This document shows positions 1 to 4,276 of a stretch of DNA of 5,159 nt, piece after piece. Where the stretch lies: assembly GCA_005884855.1 (NCBI GenBank), contig VAZS01000085.1, positions 1 to 5,159 of the forward strand, written 5' to 3'. Under the pieces are notes generated by a model that did no database searches, was not told the origin of the DNA, and saw only the letters and a list, made by a program, of their open reading frames with translations. Source of the stretch: Alphaproteobacteria bacterium (GTDB taxonomy: Bacteria > Pseudomonadota > Alphaproteobacteria > Rhizobiales > Xanthobacteraceae). Each line of letters begins with the position of its first letter. The first letter of the stretch is position 1. Position numbers and translations under genes: made by a program.

Positions 1-225
1 TGCGCCGCCGTTGGTGGCCTGATGAGCTACGGAACGCGCATTACGGATTCGTATCATCAAGTCGGCGTCTACACCGGCCGGATTCTCAAAGGCGCCAAGC
101 CGGCAGATCTGCCGGTCGTTCAGTCCACCAAGTTCGAGTTCGTGATCAATCTGAAGACGCTGAAATCCCTCGGCATAACGATTTCGCCGACGCTTCTTGC
201 TCAAGCCGACGAGGTGGTCGAATAG
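1..225 (+). CDS. ABC transporter substrate-binding protein, C-terminal part (5' end outside window)
   Basis: The reading frame is open from base 1 to a TAG at 223-225 and gives 74 residues ([11 protein letters not shown]... to ...[10 protein letters not shown]). The segments [37 protein letters not shown] and the ADEVVE end are typical of the periplasmic substrate-binding family (PF04392-like, type 1 periplasmic fold) that is multiplied in Bradyrhizobium-like genomes. Such proteins bind a small ligand in the periplasm and deliver it to an ABC permease; the ligand cannot be told from this piece. In a full protein of about 325 residues this would be the last lobe. No permease or ATPase gene follows, so it is either the last gene of its operon or an orphan. 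The ATG at 22 is internal and not the start. The gene starting at 4277 is a paralogue. Confidence 0.88.
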   Translation, partial: CAAVGGLMSYGTRITDSYHQVGVYTGRILKGAKPADLPVVQSTKFEFVINLKTLKSLGITISPTLLAQADEVVE

Positions 226-249
226 CAATCCAATTTTGCTGCAACGAGA

Positions 250-368
250 GTCCGGAAGTGGCACTTTTCGCACATGCCAGCCCACCCGCCGGATGTCTGA
301 TTTAGCGGTAAAGCGGAAGTCGGCGTCGGCTAGCTCGACTTCCGAGTTTGACCCAAAGGAGACCTCAG
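250..368 (+). repeat. Dispersed intergenic repeat, copy A
   Basis: The 215-base gap 226-440 holds no gene. Most of it is a degenerate repeat that recurs in the other three gaps. Landmarks are GTCCGGAAGTGGCACTTTT at 250-268, GATGTCTG at 292-299, AAGCGGA at 311-317 and the end module TGACCC-AAAG-GAGACCTC at 349-366. From GGCAC (260) to GATGTCTG the distance is the same as in copy B. From memory, sequences of this type (TGGCACTTTTCG..., ATGTCCGC..., TTTGACCC) are abundant between genes in Bradyrhizobium and relatives; I know no established name. No coding potential or clear terminator is visible here. Confidence 0.6.
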
Positions 369-440
369 CTCTGGCTTGAGGCAGGTCAGCGTGCTACGGC
401 GCTTCGAGGCCAACGTTAGCAGAATACTTCAACGCCCCCG

Positions 441-1400
441 ATGCTTTCGACATTCGCCGTCACGGTTCCGTTTTTCGCACTCGTACTGCTCGGCTACCTC
501 GCCGCACGTCAAGGCATGTTGTCTGATGCCGCAATTCCGGGGCTCAACGTCTTTGTCCTGTACTTCGCACTACCATCGGCGCTGTTTCGCTTTGGCACGA
601 ACACGCCTCTACTGCAGTTGCTAAGCCCCGGCATACTCGCAATCTACTCCCTGTGCGCGCTCCTAATGATTGGCCTCACCATCGCACTGACGTGGCGCGG
701 CTCGGTGAGCCTGAAGGATGCGGCGTTCGGGGCGCAGGTCGCTGCCTTTCCCAATACTGGGTTCATGGGGCTGCCGTTGGTGGTAACACTGGTTGGCCCA
801 GCGGCTGCGGGCACGATGATCTCGACCATCGTCGTCGACATCGTCCTGACGAGTTCTGTATGCATCGCGCTTGCGCAATGGCAGGAGGCGTCCAAGCACG
901 GGCACCGCGCCGCTATCGTTACGGCATTGCGCGGCGCGGCGTTAAATCCGTTACCTTGGGCCATCGCGCTTGGGGCCGCAAGCTCGGCTACCGGTCTGAA
1001 GCCAGTCGGTCCGATCGACGCAATCGTTCGCATGCTTGCTGATGCAGCTACGCCCGTCGCACTCTTCACCATCGGGGCCGTGCTGTGGCTTGCCAGTAGA
1101 CATGCGCACACTCGCACACCTGCGTTTCAGTATTTGCCGGTTGCGCTGCTTAAACTTCTTATTCACCCGATGTCGGTAGCCATTGTGACAAAGGCGGGGC
1201 AAGCGCTCGGCATTGGGATATCCGACTTTGAGATAAAAGTACTGACGCTAACGGCGGCGCTACCCAGTGCAAACAACGTGTGGGCACTTGCCGAGCGTTA
1301 CGGTGCCGACAACGGGCGCATTGCTCGGATCATTCTGTCGTCCACATTACTTTCCTTTCTGACACTAAGTGGTGCGGCTTGGTTGCTGCTCCACCGCTGA
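441..1400 (+). CDS. AEC family transporter (auxin efflux carrier / malonate-type permease)
   Basis: This encodes a 319-residue, very hydrophobic inner-membrane protein of normal length for the AEC (PF03547) family, with about ten predicted helices: roughly residues 4-22, 33-52, 62-84, 93-115, 118-145, 158-180, 195-217, 228-250, 262-284 and 294-317. Family hallmarks are FPNTGFMGLPL (103-113), where the helix-4 Asn-Thr-Gly-x-x-Gly segment is expected, ATPVALFTIG (203-212) and LPSANNVWALAERYG (274-288). Bacterial relatives are secondary carriers for malonate or other small organic anions; the substrate here is unknown. The ATG at 441 is the likely start because an in-frame TAG lies at 417-419 and the family begins at this point, although no good Shine-Dalgarno sequence precedes it. 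Codon choice (CTA, ACT, TTA present) is less biased than in the 3624 gene, possibly older transfer. It seems to be monocistronic. Confidence 0.9.
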   Translation: MLSTFAVTVPFFALVLLGYLAARQGMLSDAAIPGLNVFVLYFALPSALFRFGTNTPLLQLLSPGILAIYSLCALLMIGLTIALTWRGSVSLKDAAFGAQVAAFPNTGFMGLPLVVTLVGPAAAGTMISTIVVDIVLTSSVCIALAQWQEASKHGHRAAIVTALRGAALNPLPWAIALGAASSATGLKPVGPIDAIVRMLADAATPVALFTIGAVLWLASRHAHTRTPAFQYLPVALLKLLIHPMSVAIVTKAGQALGIGISDFEIKVLTLTAALPSANNVWALAERYGADNGRIARIILSSTLLSFLTLSGAAWLLLHR

Positions 1401-1403
1401 GTT

Positions 1404-1418
1404 CGGCGATCTCCGCCG
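1404..1418 (+). terminator. Possible weak terminator hairpin after the AEC gene
   Basis: CGGCG (1404-1408) and CGCCG (1414-1418) can form a 5-bp stem with a 5-base loop, starting three bases after the TGA. Only a short mixed tract (CTGGAACTTTCG) follows and there is no U run, so intrinsic termination would be weak at best. It is listed because it is the only hairpin at this gene end. Confidence 0.22.
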
Positions 1419-1426
1419 CTGGAACT

Positions 1427-1539
1427 TTCGCAATTGGCACGAAACCGACCTGAGCGATCGCCGTACCGATGTCTGCTGTCGGGAACGGAAATGCCGCGTC
1501 GGCGTAGGCACTTCCGGTTTTGACCCCTAACGGAATTCG
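1427..1539 (+). repeat. Dispersed intergenic repeat, copy B
   Basis: This copy fills much of the 222-base gap between the AEC gene and the broken cyclase. Landmarks match copy A in order: TTGGCAC at 1434-1440, CGATGTCTG at 1467-1475, CGGAAATGCCGCGTCGGCGTAGG around 1486-1508 (shorter matches to CGGAAGTCGGCGTCGG in A), ACTTCCGGTTTTGACCC ending at 1526, then CTAA-CGGAATTC. The 31-base spacing from GGCAC to the GATGTCTG block is identical in A and B. It also contains GACCTGAGCGA (1447-1457), an exact 11-mer found again in copy C at 3436-3446. Confidence 0.55.
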
Positions 1540-1556
1540 GAAAACACACGGACCGG

Positions 1557-1585
1557 ATGACCGTCGGCGCCTCGTAGTGTAGACT
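1557..1585 (+). promoter_or_regulatory. Weak candidate sigma70-type promoter for the cyclase gene
   Basis: ATGACC (1557-1562; four matches to TTGACA) and TAGACT (1580-1585; four matches to TATAAT) are separated by 17 bases and lie about 38 bases upstream of the ATG at 1623. Matches of this quality occur by chance, so this is only the best candidate in the gap. Confidence 0.25.
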
Positions 1586-1622
1586 TAGTCGTCCAAGCCC
1601 TCAAACCTAAACGGGTGTGGGC

Positions 1623-2381
1623 ATGACCCGGAAGCTCGCCGCCATCATCGCCGCCGACGTTGTCGGCTATAGCCGACCGATGGGTGGCGACGAGGCCGGG
1701 ACCTTATCGGCACTCAAGACGCATCGGCGAGAGCTCATCGATCCGAAGATCGCCGAGCACCAGGGCCGTATCGTCAAGACAACTGGCGATGGCCTCCTGA
1801 TCGAATTCCCGAGCGTGGTCGAAGCCGTCCAATGCGCGGTCGAGGTCCAGCGCGCGATACAGGACTGCAATATGGATGTGCCGGCGGACCATCGCATCGA
1901 GTTCCGCGTCGGCATCAACCTCGGCGACGTTATCATAGACGGCGACGATATTTATGGCGATGGCGTCAACGTCGCGGCACGGCTCGAAGGCCTGGCCGAA
2001 GCCAGTGGGGTCTGCGTAAGCAAAGTCGTGCGCGATCAGGTGCGCGACAAGCTGGATCTGGTCTTCGAGGATCTGGGCGAGCGGCAGCTCAAGAACATCG
2101 CCCGGCCGGTCCACGTCTTCCGGATTGCTGCGTCTGTTGTCGGCCAACCAGCGCCATCAGCCAAGCCCGCACTCCCGCTGCCGGACAAGCCCTCCATTGC
2201 CGTACTGCCTTTCACCAACATGTCGGGTGATCCCGAGCAGGAGTACTTCAGCGACGGAATCACTGAGGACATCATCACGGCATTGTCGCGACTGCACTGG
2301 TTTCCGCATTACCAGCCAGCTCATCGACGCGACGACGAACAACCACATATGGGCGGAGCGATACGACCGCGAGCTCAGTGA
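1623..2381 (+). CDS. Truncated stand-alone class III adenylate cyclase domain (5' part of the broken gene)
   Basis: From the ATG at 1623 the open frame gives 252 residues: the cyclase domain (about 5-168), a Pro/Ala-rich linker (171-188), the beginning of a TolB-like domain (KPSIAVLPFTNMSGD, 189-203, to residue 227) and then 25 frameshifted residues ending at TGA 2379-2381. The catalytic residues fit class III adenylate cyclases with the spacing known from mycobacterial Rv1625c: metal-binding D12 and D56, adenine-selecting K52 and D109, and transition-state N116 and R120. It should therefore make cAMP from ATP if it folds and dimerises. No membrane helix or signal peptide is visible, so it would be cytoplasmic. 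The family usually begins MTRxLAAI, so ATG 1623 is preferred to GTG 1617; the upstream Shine-Dalgarno is poor. Confidence 0.7.
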   Translation: MTRKLAAIIAADVVGYSRPMGGDEAGTLSALKTHRRELIDPKIAEHQGRIVKTTGDGLLIEFPSVVEAVQCAVEVQRAIQDCNMDVPADHRIEFRVGINLGDVIIDGDDIYGDGVNVAARLEGLAEASGVCVSKVVRDQVRDKLDLVFEDLGERQLKNIARPVHVFRIAASVVGQPAPSAKPALPLPDKPSIAVLPFTNMSGDPEQEYFSDGITEDIITALSRLHWFPHYQPAHRRDDEQPHMGGAIRPRAQ

Positions 2382-3243
2382 TATATTCGCACTGCAGGAC
2401 GAAATCACCGCCAGCGTCACCGCCGCGATCGAACCGAAGCTTCTTGCTGCTGAGGGAATCCGCGCTGAAAGCCGGTCGATCGAGGATCTCAATGCGTGGG
2501 ATCTCGTGGCGCGCGCGGTGTCGCATTTCTGGAAGCTGACCGCGGCGGAGAGCGCAACGGCTATTGCGATGCTGCGGCAGGCAGTCCAGCGCTATCCAGA
2601 CTACGCGCCGGCGCACAGCATACTGGCTTTCGCGTTGGTCGTTTCGGCGCACCTGGGATGGACCGAAAGCGCGAAGGATCGCGCATTCGCGACCGAGTGC
2701 GCACGTCGCGCGGCCGAGCTCGACGATCAGGATCCCTGGGCTCATGTCGCGCTGGGTTATCTCGCGTTTACGGCTCGCCAGACCGACAAGGCCATCGATT
2801 GCTTTCGAAGGGCACTCGATCTGAATCCCAATTTTGCAGCCGCCCACGGCTATATCGGCTTTGCGCTCGCCTGCGATGGGCGGTCGGAAGACGCCATCGA
2901 GAACTTGCAGCGTGCGATCAGAATGAGCCCGCGTGATCCGCTGAACTTCTCCTTTGTCGGGGGCTTGGCCGCTGCCCACTATCTCGCAGGTCGGTACGCC
3001 GAAGCTGTCGATTGGGCTCGGCAGCAAGTGCAGATGCGGCCTGGAAGTCCCTCCGGGCATCGCATCCTGTGCGCAAGTCTGGCGCAGGCGGGATTGATCG
3101 AGGAGGCCCGAGCGGCCATGCGGCTGCTTCGGCAGGTGCAGCCAAACATCTCGGTCGCCTGGATCAAGGCATCGGTCCCGTATCCGGATCACACTATGCA
3201 CCGCTTCCTGGAGGGCCTGCGCAAGGCCGGCCTTACAGAATAA
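2305..3243 (+). pseudogene. Detached 3' part: TolB-like remainder and TPR domain
   Basis: This segment encodes 312 residues in the +1 frame relative to the cyclase half and ends at TAA 3241-3243. It starts with the end of the TolB-like domain (RITSQLIDATTNNHIWAERYDRELSDIFALQDEITASV) and continues into a helical TPR region. Clear repeats are DPWAHVALGYLAFTARQTDK... (from 2731), FAAAHGYIGFALACDGRSED..., a GRYAEAVDWARQQVQMRPG unit and an AQAGLIEEARAAMRLLRQVQPN unit. The end ...HRFLEGLRKAGLTE is the usual family C-terminus. TPR units normally bind protein partners and may sense or relay the signal to the cyclase. No start codon with a Shine-Dalgarno lies near the new 5' end; the first in-frame ATG is at 2569, inside a helix. 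It is therefore probably not translated on its own. Confidence 0.75.
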
Positions 3244-3268
3244 TCGCATAGTCGCCACGCGTCATAAG

Positions 3269-3291
3269 TGCGCTCAAAAGCGTTGAGCGCA
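3269..3291 (+). terminator. Perfect 9-bp inverted repeat 25 bases after the TPR stop codon
   Basis: TGCGCTCAA (3269-3277), a 5-base loop AAGCG, and TTGAGCGCA (3283-3291) form a perfect hairpin. Its place just after TAA 3243 suggests a terminator or mRNA 3'-end stabiliser. The following bases (GGATCGACG) contain no T run, so a classical intrinsic terminator is not supported. As DNA it could also be a palindromic operator. Confidence 0.45.
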
Positions 3292-3320
3292 GGATCGACG
3301 TCGTAGACCCGACTTGGCGC

Positions 3321-3446
3321 GATGTCCGGAAATGGGCACTTTTGAGACATCCCGCGATGTCCGCTCTGTAATCGCTATTGGGGACAAGCGGATTCTGGGC
3401 GGACATCGTCCGACTGTTGAAAATGACCCCGAGCTGACCTGAGCGA
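3321..3446 (+). repeat. Dispersed intergenic repeat, copy C, with internal palindrome
   Basis: This lies in the 380-base gap between the broken cyclase and the DUF4440 gene. It has GATGTCCGGAAATGGGCAC (3321-3339), GATGTCCGC (3356-3364), AAGCGGATT (3387-3395), GCGGACATCG (3399-3408) and the end module TGACCC-CGAG-CTGACCTG at 3424-3441. Compared with A and B it lacks about 11 bases between GGCAC and GATGTC. GATGTCCG occurs twice directly (3321, 3356) and once inverted (CGGACATC, 3400-3407). Confidence 0.58.
3355..3408 (+). repeat. 10-bp inverted repeat inside copy C
   Basis: CGATGTCCGC (3355-3364) is the exact reverse complement of GCGGACATCG (3399-3408), enclosing 34 bases. A smaller imperfect stem nests inside (AATCGCT at 3370-3376 with AGCGGATT at 3388-3395, one bulge). 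Transcribed, this could fold into a branched hairpin like REP-type elements. The arms are not conserved well in A, B and D. Confidence 0.5.
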
Positions 3447-3506
3447 CCAGCGCGATCACGTCCGCACTGAGGGGTAATCCAGAAACGGGTCTGGGCAAGA
3501 GCGATA

Positions 3507-3623
3507 TTGCGTTCAAACAATTTGAGACGACCCGCCGAGTCGCTTGAGAAGGCCTACCAAGTGCTCGACAAGCTGCAGCCCGACTGCAAGACTGTCGACA
3601 CGATCAAAACGGGAGGAAACGCC
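3507..3623 (+). other. Coding-like remnant in frame with the DUF4440 gene
   Basis: The 39 codons before ATG 3624 stay open in the same frame from a TTG at 3507. They show strong GC-ending codon bias from about 3537 onward (ESLEKAYQVLDKL then QPDCKTVDTIK). That looks like real former coding sequence rather than spacer, yet it cannot be the natural N-terminus, since a Shine-Dalgarno and a signal peptide begin at 3624. It may be the tail of an otherwise deleted gene. LQPDCKT faintly recalls the LxPDxKT motif of some IS1182/IS5-like transposases, but the spacing to SLE does not fit well. I do not recognise it with confidence. Confidence 0.28.
3611..3620 (+). promoter_or_regulatory. Strong Shine-Dalgarno fixing the start at 3624
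   Basis: GGAGGA at 3612-3617 lies six bases before ATG 3624. It is the best ribosome-binding site in the window. It decides between this ATG and the in-frame TTG at 3507. Confidence 0.8.
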
Positions 3624-4067
3624 ATGGAAATCGATCGCCGTCAGCTCGCCTTTCCTGTGCTTGCGCTTGGCCTCTTGAGCGCCGTTCCCGCCTTTGCCGG
3701 CGCGGACGAGGATGCAATTGCAAAGAACCTCGAAGCCTTCCGTGCCGCCCAGGCTGCCGGCAATACCGAGGTGATCGCCTCGATCTGTGCGGAAGAGCTC
3801 AGCTACAGCCACTCAAACGCCAAGATCGACACCAAGGCGTCTCTCCTCAACGGCATTGCCACCGCAAATTACAAATGGACCTCGCTCGAATACAAGGACC
3901 CCACGATCCGCATCATCGGGCCGGCGGCCATCGTGCGCTTCAACTTTGTCGGCGAGCAGGAATTTGCCGACGGCAAGAAAACCCCGCAGAACCTACACAT
4001 CCTGATGAACTGGCAGAAGCAGGGCAACGACTGGAAGCTCCTGTCGCGGGCGGCGACCAAGCTCTGA
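3624..4067 (+). CDS. Exported DUF4440 / SnoaL-like (NTF2-fold) protein
   Basis: This encodes a 147-residue protein. It begins with a signal peptide: MEIDRRQLAF, a hydrophobic stretch PVLALGLLSAVP, and a signal peptidase I site AFA|G at residues 23-26. The RRxL at 5-8 could also allow Tat export. The mature part (about 122 residues) fits a small alpha+beta NTF2-like domain: helix EDAIAKNLEAFRAAQAAGNTEVIASICAEELSYSHSNA (28-66), then strands SLEYKDPTIRIIGPAAIVRFNFVGE (87-111) and NLHILMNWQKQGNDWKLLSRAATKL (123-147). The terminal W-K-L-L-S-R pattern is common in DUF4440/SnoaL-like proteins. Such proteins are mostly of unknown function, some being ketosteroid-isomerase-like enzymes or ligand-binding domains, and no catalytic residues can be assigned here. 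Codon use is strongly GC3-biased, as in native genes of this group. It stands alone, 209 bases before the next start. Confidence 0.85.
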   Translation: MEIDRRQLAFPVLALGLLSAVPAFAGADEDAIAKNLEAFRAAQAAGNTEVIASICAEELSYSHSNAKIDTKASLLNGIATANYKWTSLEYKDPTIRIIGPAAIVRFNFVGEQEFADGKKTPQNLHILMNWQKQGNDWKLLSRAATKL

Positions 4068-4073
4068 GCTGCG

Positions 4074-4093
4074 CAGCGTTGGGTGGGTTAGCC
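4074..4093 (+). repeat. Possible fragment of a GGGTGGGTTAGC-type intergenic repeat
   Basis: GTTGGGTGGGTTAGCC at 4078-4093 resembles the GTAGGGTGGGTTAGC blocks that, from memory, are common between Bradyrhizobium genes, usually with an inverted partner (GCTAACCCACC). No partner is present here, so at most this is half an element. Confidence 0.28.
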
Positions 4094-4119
4094 GGACCAC
4101 GTCCTCGCGCAGAACGCCG

Positions 4120-4197
4120 CGATATCCGTTTTCGGGTTTTGAGCGGACCATGATGTGGCAGGGGCCGGATGCCCGCTGGTGACCCGACTCGGACATC
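4120..4197 (+). repeat. Dispersed intergenic repeat, copy D (core only)
   Basis: CGATATCCG (4120-4128), TTTTGAGCGGACC (4137-4149) and the end module TGACCC-GACT-CGGACATC (4180-4197) occur in the same order as in copies A-C. The distance from the GATxTC block to TGACCC is 60 bases (58, 54 and 69 in A, B and C). The GGCAC left part is not recognisable. It is the most diverged copy in the middle but the clearest at the end module. Confidence 0.45.
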
Positions 4198-4218
4198 GGT
4201 GGCCAGATTTGCTATAAT
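4190..4218 (+). promoter_or_regulatory. Likely sigma70-type promoter of the downstream substrate-binding protein gene
   Basis: A perfect TATAAT lies at 4213-4218, with CGGACA (4190-4195; four matches to TTGACA, including the GACA half) exactly 17 bases upstream. Transcription would start near 4225, giving a leader of about 50 bases before ATG 4277. A perfect -10 box is uncommon in such GC-rich spacer DNA. The -35 box is the end module of repeat copy D. Confidence 0.55.
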
Positions 4219-4253
4219 GCACAATACGGCTCTCATGCTGTGGTAGGATGGGC

Positions 4254-4272
4254 TCCCCCGGGCGAAAGGGGA
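4254..4272 (+). promoter_or_regulatory. Shine-Dalgarno of the 4277 gene inside a small hairpin
   Basis: AAAGGGGA (4265-4272) is a good Shine-Dalgarno, with GGGG ending five bases before the A of the ATG. TCCCC (4254-4258) can pair with GGGGA (4268-4272) over a 9-base loop, which would hide the site in mRNA and damp translation. This pairing is seen in sequence only; any regulatory role is inference. Confidence 0.4.
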
Positions 4273-4276
4273 ACCG

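Larger units (their letters stand above)
1623..3243 (+). pseudogene. Adenylate cyclase-TolB-like-TPR protein, broken by an internal out-of-frame deletion
   Basis: Read together, two frames give one protein of a large alphaproteobacterial family: N-terminal class III cyclase catalytic domain, a TolB-N-like segment, then TPR repeats, usually about 580 residues. The first frame is good up to ...EDIITALSRLHWF (codon ending 2303). The next recognisable family sequence, RITSQLIDATTNNHIWAERYD, starts at 2305 in the +1 frame. Relatives have about 40 residues between these points (a stretch like FVIARNS...GSVRKAGNRV), absent here. A loss of 3n+2 bases, around 120-125, explains both the gap and the frame change. 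Both halves otherwise look conserved and free of other stops, so the damage is recent or one half is still used. The family size and missing segment are from memory; the exact breakpoint is uncertain by a few bases. It could also be an assembly error, but not a simple one-base slip. Confidence 0.82.

Noticed and set aside
376..624. 82-codon plus-strand frame overlapping the transporter start
   Set aside because: It is Arg/Ser/Cys-rich, overlaps the well-supported AEC gene in another frame and has no recognisable domain.
644..1117. 157-codon minus-strand frame inside the transporter gene
   Set aside because: It is a shadow of the AEC gene, with no family pattern and no ribosome-binding site.
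2290..2381. Programmed ribosomal frameshift joining the cyclase and TPR halves
   Set aside because: There is no slippery heptamer near 2300, and about 40 conserved residues are missing at the join, which frameshifting could not restore.
2275..3258. 327-codon open frame on the minus strand across the TPR half
   Set aside because: It is antisense to a clearly recognisable TPR/TolB coding frame; its product is Arg/Cys/His-rich with no family pattern, as expected of a shadow in high-GC DNA.
3417..3445. TTGAAA at 3417-3422 as the -35 box of a promoter for the DUF4440 gene
   Set aside because: The sequence 17 bases downstream (TGAGCG) does not resemble a -10 box, and the start codon is 200 bases away.
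4068..4077. GCTGCGCAGC palindrome right after the DUF4440 stop as a terminator
   Set aside because: It is perfect but has no loop bases of its own and no T run follows; as RNA it cannot form a useful hairpin of that length.
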